Assembly: GCA_016705545.1 (NCBI GenBank)
Contig: JADIYA010000003.1
Span: 1 to 64,000, forward strand
From: Flavobacteriales bacterium
GTDB lineage: Bacteria; Bacteroidota; Bacteroidia; Flavobacteriales_F; PHOS-HE28
Length of the DNA stretch: 64,000 nt
Reading direction: 5' to 3'
A program made the position numbers and the translations under genes. The stretch's first letter is position 1, and the number at the start of each line of letters is the position of its first letter. Below, one piece after another: positions 51,923-61,047 of this stretch. A model generated the notes under the pieces. That model was not told the origin of the DNA. It worked only from the letters and a program-made list of their open reading frames with translations, and searched no databases.

Positions 51923-52599
51923 GGCCGATGGTCGCTCAGCATATAGCCCATGCCCGTCACCGTGTGGATGAGCGGGTGCCCGAACGGCTTGTCGATCTTC
52001 CTGCGCAGCATGTTGATGTAGACATCCACCACATTCGATTCGGCTTCGAAACTCGTGTCCCACACGTGATCGAGGATGGTGTTCCGGTCCGTGACCTTGC
52101 CTTTGCGCTGGAGCAGGAAATGCAGCAGGCCGTATTCGCGCGCGGTGAGCTTGATGGGCTGATCGGCCCGCGTCACGCGCTTGGCATCGTGGTCCATCAC
52201 CAGGTCGCCGCAGACCAACAGGGCCTCTGAGCCGCGACCGTGCGCACGCCTGATCAAGGCGTTCACGCGCGCTAAAAGCACCGTGACGTCAAAGGGCTTG
52301 GGCAAGTAGTCGTCTGCACCGGCACCGAAGCCCTTCACCTGCTCCTCCACGCCATCGAGCGCGGTGAGCATGAGGATGGGCACATGCGGGTCCGACACGC
52401 GCACGTTGCGGCATACCTCGATGCCGTTCCGCTTGGGCAGCATCCAATCGAGCAGGATGATGTCGTACCGCTGCGCTACGGCGAGGCGCTCACCCTCTGC
52501 TCCATCCATCGCAACGTCAACGGTGAAGCCTTGCTTCACCATCTCGGCTGCGACGAATGCCGCCACCTTGGGTTCGTCCTCGACGATGAGCGCGCGCAT
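51919..52599 (-). CDS. OmpR-family response regulator
   Basis: 226 residues. Receiver domain with ALIVEDEPKVAAFV, phosphoacceptor IILLDWMLPKRNG, Lys in DDYLPKPFD; winged-helix domain with PIKLTAREYGLLHFLLQRKGKVTDRNTILDHVWD and VVDVYINMLRRKIDKPF. Start at ATG 52599. Probable targets are its own operon or the divergent sulP gene, 140 nt away. Confidence 0.93.
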   Translation of the reverse strand: MRALIVEDEPKVAAFVAAEMVKQGFTVDVAMDGAEGERLAVAQRYDIILLDWMLPKRNGIEVCRNVRVSDPHVPILMLTALDGVEEQVKGFGAGADDYLPKPFDVTVLLARVNALIRRAHGRGSEALLVCGDLVMDHDAKRVTRADQPIKLTAREYGLLHFLLQRKGKVTDRNTILDHVWDTSFEAESNVVDVYINMLRRKIDKPFGHPLIHTVTGMGYMLSDHRP

Positions 52600-52738
52600 C
52601 CGGAATGCCACCGCGAATGTAGAGGTCCATCCAAGTCGGGCATCGCACGCGACTGAGGCCTTTAATCCTCCTTTCATACAGCCCCCCTCGCATCACGTGA
52701 TTTTTGCCCCGCTCAAGCCCACCGCGAGCTTCAAGGCG

Positions 52739-54055
52739 ATGAGAAAGACATTGGTACCTGACCTCCTGGCAGGCCTCACCGTAAGCTTCGCGGCACTCTC
52801 ACTAGGTGCGGCCTTCGGAGTGATGAGCGGCCGGGGCGCATTCGCAGGGATGGTCGGCGCGGCGGTGATCCCCATCATCACCTCGGTCTTCGGCGGCACG
52901 CGGTTGCAAGCGAGCGGCCCAACAGCTCCGATGACGGCAGTGGCTGCCGTCGTGATCGCCTATGCGTACGAGCACTTCCCCGCGGACAAGGCCCTCAGCG
53001 AACAGTTCATCACCCTGGTGCTGATGCTGAATGCCCTGCTGCTGGCGGTCATGGGACTTCTCCGGCTCGGCCGCTTCATCCTCATGGTGCCCCAAGTGAT
53101 CGTGCTGGGATTCATGAACGGCATAGCTGTGCTCATCTGGGTTGATCAAGTGAAGCGATTGCTCGCTGTCGGCGGCCACGCACCGCTGGAGGGCGGGCTC
53201 CTGGCAAACACCGCCATCGCATTCGGTGTGCTCGGCATGGTGCTGGCCTTCCCATGGATCCTGAAGAAGCTGGCCGTCCCCACCAAGGTCCGTCGCTTCC
53301 TCCCCGCGATCTTCATCACCATTACAGCAGCCACCTTGCTGACCACCGCATTCGCGATCCCTGTGGAACACGTGAGCTTGGGAAGCGGAGCCGGTTCACT
53401 GCGTGCATACATCGACATGGTATGGGCATACTTGCCGACGGATCCCAGGTTGTTCACTGCTGATCTGTTGCTGGCCGCCCTGCCCTATGCCTTCCAGCTC
53501 AGCTTGCTGGCCTACCTCGATTCATTGCTTACCAGCCTGGTCATCGACCGCATGACTGGAGAACGTACAAGGCACGACAAGGAACTCATCGCGCAGGGCC
53601 TCGCGAACGGACTAAGCGGCCTATTGCAAGGGATCCCCGGCGCTCAAGCCACTATCCGGTCGGTGCTGCTGCTGAAGGAAGGGGCACGGACACGCTTGTC
53701 GGGCATCTTGGTCGGGGTGTATGCGTTGCTTGGTTTCCTGGTCTTCAGCAAGGTGATCGTGCTCATCGCTTCCGCCGTCTTCATCGGGGTCCTGTTCAAG
53801 GCTGGCCTTGATGTGTTCGACCGCGACTTCCTCATCGCGTACGTGAAGGGGCGATGGCACCTTGATCGCAACCGCAACATCCAGCTCGCGTTCATCGCGT
53901 ACGCTACCTTGCTCACGGTGTTCATCGACCTGAACGTGGCAGTGGTCAGTGGGACACTCCTGTTCTACCTGATCAAGCGGTTCGTTCCCATCAGTGATGC
54001 CGAGGGCGATCTTTCCGAAGTGCATTCAGCAGAGTTGCTCGGGCAACAGGTGTGA
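52739..54055 (+). CDS. SulP-family anion transporter without STAS domain
   Basis: 438 residues from ATG 52739; the frame is open further upstream but overlaps the response regulator. SulP membrane domain: DLLAGLTVSFAALSLGAAFGV, ASGPTAPMTAVAAVVI (substrate-site loop), LGFMNGIAVLIWVDQV, GLLQGIPGAQATIRS. The protein ends just after the last membrane segments (LIKRFVPISDAEGDL), so the usual C-terminal STAS domain is absent. Relatives carry sulfate or bicarbonate. Beside dabAB the second is plausible, but the residues do not decide it. Confidence 0.85.
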   Translation: MRKTLVPDLLAGLTVSFAALSLGAAFGVMSGRGAFAGMVGAAVIPIITSVFGGTRLQASGPTAPMTAVAAVVIAYAYEHFPADKALSEQFITLVLMLNALLLAVMGLLRLGRFILMVPQVIVLGFMNGIAVLIWVDQVKRLLAVGGHAPLEGGLLANTAIAFGVLGMVLAFPWILKKLAVPTKVRRFLPAIFITITAATLLTTAFAIPVEHVSLGSGAGSLRAYIDMVWAYLPTDPRLFTADLLLAALPYAFQLSLLAYLDSLLTSLVIDRMTGERTRHDKELIAQGLANGLSGLLQGIPGAQATIRSVLLLKEGARTRLSGILVGVYALLGFLVFSKVIVLIASAVFIGVLFKAGLDVFDRDFLIAYVKGRWHLDRNRNIQLAFIAYATLLTVFIDLNVAVVSGTLLFYLIKRFVPISDAEGDLSEVHSAELLGQQV

Positions 54056-54080
54056 CCCGAAAGGCAATCGGAACCAGCGC

Positions 54081-54857
54081 TTGGTCGTTGCCCTGTTGCT
54101 GATGGCGATCGCGGTGTGTGCGCACGCCCAACGCACCATCGACCCCAACGCGCACCTCTGGGCCTCGCACTGGGGCGATCATCGCATCAGCGAGCGCTGG
54201 GGCTTCCACACCGAAGGGCATTGGCGGCGTGCCAACCTGGGCCAGGATCGGCAGCAGCTGCTCCTGCGCCCCGCCATCAACTTCCATCTGAACGACCAGG
54301 TGCTGCTCACGCAGGGCTACAGCTACTACTTCAACTACGCGTACGGCGCGCACCCGATCAAGTACCAGAACTGGGAGCATCATCTATACCAGCAAGTGCA
54401 GCTCAGCGGGCATGCCATCGGCCGTGCACGGCTGCAGCATCGGTTCCGCATGGAAGAGCGATTCATCGCGAAGCTGAAGCCCGCCGATGACGATGCCTCC
54501 GTTGGGGAATTCGACAGCTACACCTACCAGAGCCGCTTCCGCTATCGTGCTTGGCTCACTGTGCCGCTTGGCCACGACAAGGTGGAGCCCGGCGTGTTCA
54601 GTGCGCAGTTCTACGATGAGGTCTTCCTGAATTTCGGTGATAGCCAGCGACTCGATTTCATCCAGCAGAACCGGATATCGGCGCTGCTGGGCTATCAGGT
54701 GAGCAAGCCCGTGAGCATTCTGGCCGGCTACCTGTACCAGACCATCCAGCGGCCCGGCGCTGCGAGCGGGGCAGACCTCATCGAGCTCAACAGCACCGTG
54801 CACGTCGCGCTCGTGTGCAACCTCGACCTGCGCAAACCGAAGGCATCGACGCCTTGA
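54081..54857 (+). CDS. DUF2490 family outer-membrane protein
   Basis: About 258 residues. The start is unclear: the signal peptide LVVALLLMAIAVCAHAQ begins at a TTG (54081), with no better codon nearby. Typical DUF2490 features: LWASHWGDHRISERWGFHTEGHWRRA, QQLLLRPAINFHLNDQVLLTQGYSYY, HHLYQQVQL, RLQHRFRMEERFI and the final strand STVHVALVCNLDL. Beta-barrel of unknown function. It follows sulP by 25 nt on the same strand. Confidence 0.72.
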   Translation: MVVALLLMAIAVCAHAQRTIDPNAHLWASHWGDHRISERWGFHTEGHWRRANLGQDRQQLLLRPAINFHLNDQVLLTQGYSYYFNYAYGAHPIKYQNWEHHLYQQVQLSGHAIGRARLQHRFRMEERFIAKLKPADDDASVGEFDSYTYQSRFRYRAWLTVPLGHDKVEPGVFSAQFYDEVFLNFGDSQRLDFIQQNRISALLGYQVSKPVSILAGYLYQTIQRPGAASGADLIELNSTVHVALVCNLDLRKPKASTP

Positions 54858-54904
54858 CTTCGAAACATCCTGGCGGCAATGGTCCCCTGACTTCCGGCTG
54901 CGAT

Positions 54905-54962
54905 GCCGGGTCGGACCCGGCGTGACGAACCAGGAATCGAGAACGCCCCTCCTTCCGGAAGG
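54905..54962. terminator. Hairpins between the convergent DUF2490 and cstB-like genes
   Basis: GCCGGGTC and GACCCGGC (54905-54921, 1-nt loop) and a second palindrome CCTTCCGGAAGG near 54950-54962. The first is of the common CCGGGT-type intergenic repeat. Placed between convergent genes they may stop transcription from both sides; no clear T-run. Confidence 0.45.
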
Positions 54963-54989
54963 GCGCCCCAATTGGCTCCCGGTTCCGAA

Positions 54990-56402
54990 TCACAGCATCG
55001 TCGTCGGGCACACGTACTCGGTGCGCTTCACGCCGGTCTCTTTGATGGCGTTGAATCCGCCTTCCACATCAACGAAGTTGTCCCAGCCCCGCGCCTTGAG
55101 GATGCTCGCTGCGATCATGCTGCGGTAGCCGCCCGCGCAGTGCAGGATGAAGGGGGTGTCCTTCGGGAATTGCGCCAGGTGCTGATTGATCTGGTTCAGC
55201 GGCACATTGATGGCGTCGAGCACATGCTCACTATCGAACTCGCTCTTCTTGCGCACATCGATGACGATCGGCTTGCCCCCATGGCGCTTCGCGAACTCCT
55301 TCGCATCGATGCGATCCACGGTGTCCGATTCCTTGCCCGCCGCTCTCCATGCCTCGAAGCCGCCCTTCAGGTAGCCGATGATGTTGTCGTATCCCACACG
55401 GCTCAATCGGATGATGCTCTCTTCCTCCCTTCCCGGTTCGGTCACCAGCAGGATCGCTTGCTTGATGTCCGTGATCATCTCGCCCACCCACATGGCGAAG
55501 TTGCTGTCGAGCCCGATGTTGATGCTATTGGGGATGAAGCCCTTGGCGAATTCACCGGCCGGGCGGGTATCGAGCACCAAGGGGCGCTCCTCGTTGGCCA
55601 ACACCTCGAACTCATCGGGCGTGTACGCCTTCTTCCCGCGCTCCATGATGGTGTCGAGGCTCTCATAGCCCTGGATGTTCATGAGCACGTTCTTCGGGAA
55701 ATAGCCCGGAGGCGCGGTGAGGCCGGTGAGCAGTTGCTTGATGAATTCCTTTTTCGTGAGATCCGGATTGAGCGCATAGTTGGTGCGCTTCTGATTGCCA
55801 AGCGTATCGGTGGTCTCCTTGCTCATCATCTTCCCGCACGCGCTGCCGGCGCCATGGTTAGGGTACACGATCAGGTCGTCGCTCAAGGGCATGATCTTGT
55901 TCCGGAGCGAATCGAACAGGTGGCCCGCCAGCTTCTCCTCGGTGAGATCGGCAATCACGTGCTGCGCCAGATCAGGACGGCCCACATCGCCGATGAAGAG
56001 CGTATCGCCCGTGATGAGGCCGTGCTCCTTGCCAGCTTCATCGATCACCAGATACGTGGTGCTCTCCATGGTGTGGCCGGGCGTATGGATCGCTTTCACC
56101 TTGGCCTTGCCCACTTGGAACACCTCGCCGTCCGTTGCGACGTGCGCTGTGAATCCCGGCTTCGCGGTGGGGCCGTACACGATGGTGGCACCGGCCTTCT
56201 TCGCCAAATCAAGATGGCCGCTCACGAAGTCGGCGTGGAAGTGCGTCTCGAAGACGTACTTCACCTTGGCGCCATCGGCAGCAGCGCGGTCGATGTAAGG
56301 CTGCACCTCGCGTAGCGGATCGAAGATGGCGGCCTCGCCGTTGCTCTCGAGGTAGTACGCTGCATGGGCGATACAGCCGGTGTAGATCTGTTGGAGCTTC
56401 AT
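54990..56402 (-). CDS. Persulfide dioxygenase-rhodanese fusion (CstB-like)
   Basis: 470 residues. Residues ~1-245: metallo-beta-lactamase-fold dioxygenase with THFHADFVSGH (metal ligands), HTPGHTMESTTYLV and GDTLFIGDVGRPDL. Residues ~265-360: rhodanese-like domain without a catalytic Cys (loop LLVTEPGREEES). Residues ~365-470: active rhodanese, IVIDVRKKSEFDSEHV and FILHCAGGYRSM with the Cys. This MBL-pseudorhodanese-rhodanese order matches CstB, which oxidises persulfides and handles thiosulfate. Cytoplasmic. A CRP/FNR-like palindrome is upstream. Confidence 0.9.
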   Translation of the reverse strand: MKLQQIYTGCIAHAAYYLESNGEAAIFDPLREVQPYIDRAAADGAKVKYVFETHFHADFVSGHLDLAKKAGATIVYGPTAKPGFTAHVATDGEVFQVGKAKVKAIHTPGHTMESTTYLVIDEAGKEHGLITGDTLFIGDVGRPDLAQHVIADLTEEKLAGHLFDSLRNKIMPLSDDLIVYPNHGAGSACGKMMSKETTDTLGNQKRTNYALNPDLTKKEFIKQLLTGLTAPPGYFPKNVLMNIQGYESLDTIMERGKKAYTPDEFEVLANEERPLVLDTRPAGEFAKGFIPNSINIGLDSNFAMWVGEMITDIKQAILLVTEPGREEESIIRLSRVGYDNIIGYLKGGFEAWRAAGKESDTVDRIDAKEFAKRHGGKPIVIDVRKKSEFDSEHVLDAINVPLNQINQHLAQFPKDTPFILHCAGGYRSMIAASILKARGWDNFVDVEGGFNAIKETGVKRTEYVCPTTML

Positions 56403-56523
56403 GGTTGGCTTGTGACTGGGGTTGATGAAAAATGCGTTTGGGGCTTGCACCCCCTGACCGCACCGCAAAAGTTTTACTCCCTCAACGCCGCGTTGGTGAC
56501 ATTCATCATCCTGCCAGTGCCAG

Positions 56524-56539
56524 TGTGACTTGGGTCACA
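56524..56539. promoter_or_regulatory. CRP/FNR-family binding-site candidate
   Basis: TGTGACTTGGGTCACA, a perfect 6-4-6 inverted repeat equal to the CRP core TGTGA-N6-TCACA, about 122 nt upstream of the cstB-like start. It may recruit a Crp/Fnr-type regulator that responds to sulfide, NO or oxygen. Confidence 0.55.
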
Positions 56540-56551
56540 AGCCTGAAAAGC

Positions 56552-56589
56552 GAAGGCCCGGCGCCGGGATGATCCGGGGCCGGGCCTTC
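56552..56589 (-). terminator. Intrinsic terminator of the Cys/His-rich protein gene
   Basis: Perfect 11-bp arms GAAGGCCCGGC / GCCGGGCCTTC (56552-56562 and 56579-56589) with a 16-nt loop that itself is GC-rich; on the minus strand it is followed by GCTTTTC. It lies 13 nt after the gene's stop. Confidence 0.7.
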
Positions 56590-56602
56590 AAGCAGGAATC
56601 AA

Positions 56603-57046
56603 CTACTGGTTCGGGGCGGCCGCTGGGGCCTCCTCGGTCTTCACGTGGTGCGTGTGGCCGTCGGCCTTACCATGGCATGCGGCCTTATCGCCTTTGGCCT
56701 TGCCAGCGCAGCAATCAGCTTTGGCCTTTCCGGCGCAGCACGCGGCGCCTTTTGCATGGCCTTCGGGTGTCATGGTCTCAGCGGCAGGAGCAGCTTCAAG
56801 CGCTGCGGTGCCAACGGCATCGGGCGCTTGAGCCTCGGCGGTCTTTGCTTCGGCCTTGGCATGGCAGCTGGCCTTTTCGGCGCTGGCTTTGCCGGCGCAG
56901 CAGCCGGCCTTCGGAGCAGCCTCATCGGGCGTTGCCGCAACGGCCTCGGTCTTCTTGGCCTTGCGTTCTTTCTTGGTGCTGGCGTCTTGTGCTGTTGCCG
57001 TGGCCGTGATGAAGGCCAAGGCAAGGATGCTGAGGATGATGCGCAT
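56603..57046 (-). CDS. Secreted low-complexity Cys/His/Lys-rich protein
   Basis: 147 residues. Signal peptide MRIILSILALAFITATATAQ, then an Ala/Lys/Glu-rich chain carrying three CCAGKA units (residues ~48-53, ~102-107, ~111-116), two CH(A/G)KA units (~61, ~124) and a His-rich end (HGKADGHTHH). The arrangement suggests a flexible metal-binding or sulfur-trapping periplasmic protein. No known family. It is located upstream of the cstB-like gene on the same strand, separated by the terminator. Could be a copper or zinc buffer. Expression probably independent. Confidence 0.68.
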   Translation of the reverse strand: MRIILSILALAFITATATAQDASTKKERKAKKTEAVAATPDEAAPKAGCCAGKASAEKASCHAKAEAKTAEAQAPDAVGTAALEAAPAAETMTPEGHAKGAACCAGKAKADCCAGKAKGDKAACHGKADGHTHHVKTEEAPAAAPNQ

Positions 57047-57094
57047 GGTGTGTGGTTGTGAGGGGCGAAATTAGGCGAAGTCAGAGCGGAGCCG

Positions 57095-57637
57095 TCAATA
57101 TCCCTCGTCGAGTTGGATCATGGCGAAGACCGCGTAGTTGATGATGTCGAGGAAGTTGGCGTCAATGCCCTCGCTCACCAGCGTGTTCCCCTGATTGTCC
57201 TCAATGCTCTTGATTCGTAGGAGCTTCATCAGGATCAGGTCCACGAGTGAGCTCACACGCATGCTCCGCCAGGCCTCCCCGTAATCGTGGTTCTTGCGGG
57301 TCATCAGGTCGCGCGCCTGCTGCTGCTGACGAAGCACCTGGTCGGCGCCAGCATGGGCATCGAGGTCTGGGGCCTCTGCTACGCCCAGTTCGAGTTGCAC
57401 CAAAGCCATGGCCGCGTAGTTGATGATTCCCACGAGCTCCGGCCGGATACCCTCGCCCACCTTGCTCTCCCCCACCTGCTGCAAGGTGCGTATGCGCTGG
57501 GCCTTGATGAAAATCTGATCCGTGAGCGAAGGCACCCGCAGGATCCGCCAAGCGGTGCCGTAATCCTTGGCTTTCTTCGCGAAGAGTTCGTGGCACTCGC
57601 TGATGACAGCGTCGTACTGAGAGAGGGTGCGTTCCAT
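57095..57637 (-). CDS. DUF1599 (duplicated domain) protein
   Basis: 180 residues made of two similar halves: KKAKDYGTAWRILRVPSLTDQIFIKAQRIRTLQ...GIINYAAMALVQLELG and RKNHDYGEAWRSMRVSSLVDLILMKLLRIKSIEDN...DIINYAVFAMIQLD. DUF1599 proteins occur in Bacteroidota, often near folP; here the M36 protease gene lies between. Helical, all-alpha NTP-pyrophosphohydrolase-like layout has been suggested for such proteins. Function unknown. Confidence 0.82.
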   Translation of the reverse strand: MERTLSQYDAVISECHELFAKKAKDYGTAWRILRVPSLTDQIFIKAQRIRTLQQVGESKVGEGIRPELVGIINYAAMALVQLELGVAEAPDLDAHAGADQVLRQQQQARDLMTRKNHDYGEAWRSMRVSSLVDLILMKLLRIKSIEDNQGNTLVSEGIDANFLDIINYAVFAMIQLDEGY

Positions 57638-57705
57638 GGGCGGCCGAAGGTAAATCCCGACTCAGGTCAGGATCGGCCAGCATCAGGGTCCTGAACGGAC
57701 CGGAT

Positions 57706-60700
57706 TCAGCGCGAGACCACTACCAGCCGCTTCCTCGTGCCTTGCTCTGTCCGCACACCCACATGATAGGCCCCGGATGCCACCCCGGACAGATCGAGAT
57801 CCACGCGCTCTACGCCTTGATTCACGCGGCGCGTAAGCACCCGCCGGCCCGAAGCATCCACCAATTCAATGGAGGCCCCGCTTGGAACAGCGGCATCGAA
57901 CACGATGGAAAGCAGGTCCGAAGCCGGATTGGGGACGATCAAGAACGCATTGGGCAATCCTGCTTCTTCAACCCCGACGCCAACATCCCAGGTCTGCGCA
58001 GAACTGCATGCGCCTGAATTGACGGTGAGCGTGATGGTGTAAGGGCCGCCGCCAGCATAGGTATGCACCGGGTTCTGGTCGGTGGAGGTGGTTCCATCTC
58101 CGAAATCCCAGAACCAGGTGGTAGCGCCACCCGATGCCTCGGTGAAGGTGAGCGTATTGCCATTGGCCACGAAGCTGAAATTGGCGCCGGGTACCACGAA
58201 GGCCGTCACCTCAACGGCCGGACTGCGACAGGGATCAGCGACTACTTCCAGGTCATAGAGGTAGTAGTAGAAATCGGGACCGGTGGTCGAAGAGGACCCG
58301 GTGAGCGAGATGAGGCCGGGCACGATATAGGGATAGCTCGCCCCTGCGTTGTTGCGGTAGAGATTCATGTTGTTGCCCCCGATACTGTAGACGCCCGGCG
58401 CTGGCACGTAGAAGCCGAGGTCGATGCGGCCCTGTCCTACCGGCACATTCACCACGATGGTCTGGATGGGGGCGCCATTCGTTCCGTTCAAACCGTTCCA
58501 GAGGTTGAAGGTGCGCTGTCCGGCTGTGGCGGCTTCCACCCATGCCGATACGATTGTCAAGGGCTGGAAAGCAGTGAAATTCACGGTGCCGATGAAGGCA
58601 TTGCCATGCTGGCCGCCGGTTCCGATGGAACCGTTCAATGGCCCAACGTTGACTGGAGCCGACGCGATCTCGTTGCGCACGAAGAAGGTACTCGTGGAAT
58701 TCAGCACCGGTGTGGTGAAGGGGCTGCCGCTGCCGAGCACGGCCTCTTGTGCATCGTACCAGACCGCTTCATTGGCGGCTGCGGCCGTGAGCGTGCCCGT
58801 GCTTCCGGAACAAACCGTGATGTCATCCGCAGTAGGCGCTTGGGGCAGGTCGATGATGACTTGTTGCGTTTGCACGTCGGACCCGATGTTGTTCGACGCG
58901 GTGAGCGTGACGGTGAAGGTGCCGCTTGTTGCATAGGTGTGCGTCGGATTCTGCTCCGCAGAGGTGTTGCCATCTCCGAAGTCCCATGCCCACGCTTGCG
59001 GGATGTCCGTTGAAGCATCGCTGAATTGCACCGTTCCATCGCAGGCGGAGAGGAGCTCGAGCGAGAAACCGGCCGTTGGAGGCGTGGTGGCCGTGAGGCA
59101 GATGTTCGGCAAATCGAACGCCTCTGTCTGGTCGAAGCGCGAGTTGCTGCTGCCCTGAGACGCGCTGTAGCCGAGGCCGCGCGTGGCGAAGGCCTGCCAG
59201 ATGAGGCACTTGTTCGCACCGGCGTACAGGAGCTCGTCGGCTGCGAGGATGGCATCACGCCCATCGACGAAGCCGGGACTGCAAGGCTGCAGCTTCAAGG
59301 CTTCGATCACCAGTTGCATGGCGATGTTATTGCCGCCGGTGCCCGTGTACAGGTCCGGATCGAATCCATGCTCGGCGATCAGCGCCCAGGTCAGGTCCCA
59401 GAGCATGGTGGCCCACACGAAGCCCACGCCATGCGGCTCCGAGAGCGAGGAGTTGTTGGTGGCGCCGTACGTGTAGTTGTTCACGGCGAAGGCGGTGGAG
59501 TAACGGGCAGGCCGGATGCCAATGCCACTGATGGGCTGGCCGGATGCGTAGGTGGCGATGCCGCGCCCGTCGGCAGGTTGCGCGCCTGGTTGCATGGTGA
59601 GCATCAGGCCGAACCAATCGCTCCAGCCCTCCCCCATCTGCTCATCGTTGCTGAGGCAATCGGAATTGCTGGCGCCGCCAGAGAGCCGGATGGAAATGCC
59701 GTGGCCATACTCATGCGCGACCACCCCGTTGTCGAATGAGCCATCACGGTCAGGGGAAGCGGCAGTCCAGTTGTACATCTGCATGCGGCCGTTATCGCCA
59801 TCGGGTGGAGATGCGAAATTGGCGTTGTTGGTGCCGCCACCGTCCTGCGCCTCAGCGAGCACGTGATCGGTTCCCTCACCGGTGCCGCTGTAGTTGGTCT
59901 GCTGGAAATTGCCGCTCTGCTCATCGAAGCCGTAGCGCTGCCACACATCGTGCATCAGGTTGTTCCAGAAGAAGAGATTGGTGATGGCCGCATCCTGGTT
60001 CCCGTCGGGCGCCACGCCCAGGTTCAGCGGGAAATCGAAGCTCAAGGCCGGGCCGCCTTCCGGGCTATAGCCGGGCTGGTCGTTGTCATCCGCATCCTCG
60101 TATGCGCGCACGTTATTGCCGCGTGTCGTAGTGAACTCGGCGCCCTCAACGCCGTCCACATCGTGCCAGCCGAAGGGCGATGCGACAGGATCCGCAGGAT
60201 CCACAACCAGTGTGCGCGCGCCATGATTCGGGCTTTCGATCGGCGAGGCGAACACGTGATAGCCGGCGGATCCAGGCAGCGCCTCCGGTACTGCGGCTTC
60301 GCACAGTGCTGGGCCACTCACCCCATGTGCGTGCTCTTCGCTCGGGAACTGGCATTGCACGGTGTAGTCGTTCAGCCGCAGCATTGCACCGTTGCCCGCA
60401 TCCACGGCGAGGTGCCACCAGTTCGGGCCGCTCACCGACCGGATCGTGAGGTCCCACGCCAGGCGGACCGCGCCATCCTCCATCGGCTGATAGAGCAGCG
60501 CCGCGCGAATGGGATCATGCGCGATGCCTGAAGGAGAGAGCTCAAGGATGCCACGATGAAGTTCGCGGAGAACAACCGGCTCTTCAGAAAGCCTCATGTC
60601 CAGCGCGCTTGCGGCAGCACGCAGCGCCTGCACAGGTGAGATGGCGGGTTCAACCGGACCTGCCTTCGACGCCGCATCGCGCACGAATCGGTCAGCGAAA

Positions 60701-60972
60701 TGCAGCACCCGGCCATCGCGCAGCGCGAAGGTGCCCATGGCGTTGTGCACATCGAGGCCGTTCACGGTTTGCACCACATGGATGATGGAAACCCCTGGGG
60801 CGCTCGATGAGGGATGATCAGCGATCCGCCACTGCTGCGCATCCGCAGCCGTCAGGCCCAGCTTGGCCCCATGGTCGCGCAGGTAGGAGGCGATCACGCC
60901 TGAATGCTCTTGCGCGCGGAGCAGGATCGTGCAAACTAGCCCTCCGAGGAGGACGATCGGTCGGTAACGCAT
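57706..60972 (-). CDS. Secreted M36 (fungalysin-like) metallopeptidase with PKD domains and T9SS signal
   Basis: 1088 residues from ATG 60972. Signal peptide MRYRPIVLLGGLVCTILLRA, FTP-like propeptide (VVQTVNGLDVHNAMGTFALRDGRVLH), then the M36 catalytic domain with zinc motif VAHEYGHGISIRLSGG (HExxH) and the third ligand in GEGWSDWFGLML. Two PKD domains follow (WAWDFGDGNTSAEQNPTHTYA and WFWDFGDGTTSTDQNPVHTYA), separated by an Ig-like and a beta-sandwich region. The C-terminus FLIVPNPASDLLSI to GAYHVGVRTEQGTRKRLVV is a type A T9SS sorting domain. Degrades extracellular protein. Confidence 0.93.
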   Translation of the reverse strand: MRYRPIVLLGGLVCTILLRAQEHSGVIASYLRDHGAKLGLTAADAQQWRIADHPSSSAPGVSIIHVVQTVNGLDVHNAMGTFALRDGRVLHFADRFVRDAASKAGPVEPAISPVQALRAAASALDMRLSEEPVVLRELHRGILELSPSGIAHDPIRAALLYQPMEDGAVRLAWDLTIRSVSGPNWWHLAVDAGNGAMLRLNDYTVQCQFPSEEHAHGVSGPALCEAAVPEALPGSAGYHVFASPIESPNHGARTLVVDPADPVASPFGWHDVDGVEGAEFTTTRGNNVRAYEDADDNDQPGYSPEGGPALSFDFPLNLGVAPDGNQDAAITNLFFWNNLMHDVWQRYGFDEQSGNFQQTNYSGTGEGTDHVLAEAQDGGGTNNANFASPPDGDNGRMQMYNWTAASPDRDGSFDNGVVAHEYGHGISIRLSGGASNSDCLSNDEQMGEGWSDWFGLMLTMQPGAQPADGRGIATYASGQPISGIGIRPARYSTAFAVNNYTYGATNNSSLSEPHGVGFVWATMLWDLTWALIAEHGFDPDLYTGTGGNNIAMQLVIEALKLQPCSPGFVDGRDAILAADELLYAGANKCLIWQAFATRGLGYSASQGSSNSRFDQTEAFDLPNICLTATTPPTAGFSLELLSACDGTVQFSDASTDIPQAWAWDFGDGNTSAEQNPTHTYATSGTFTVTLTASNNIGSDVQTQQVIIDLPQAPTADDITVCSGSTGTLTAAAANEAVWYDAQEAVLGSGSPFTTPVLNSTSTFFVRNEIASAPVNVGPLNGSIGTGGQHGNAFIGTVNFTAFQPLTIVSAWVEAATAGQRTFNLWNGLNGTNGAPIQTIVVNVPVGQGRIDLGFYVPAPGVYSIGGNNMNLYRNNAGASYPYIVPGLISLTGSSSTTGPDFYYYLYDLEVVADPCRSPAVEVTAFVVPGANFSFVANGNTLTFTEASGGATTWFWDFGDGTTSTDQNPVHTYAGGGPYTITLTVNSGACSSAQTWDVGVGVEEAGLPNAFLIVPNPASDLLSIVFDAAVPSGASIELVDASGRRVLTRRVNQGVERVDLDLSGVASGAYHVGVRTEQGTRKRLVVVSR

Positions 60973-61047
60973 GGACTGGGCGTTGATATTGATGGAAAAC
61001 CGAGTGTCGGTACGAGAGAGGGGGCAACGTTGCCCAAACATAGCCGA

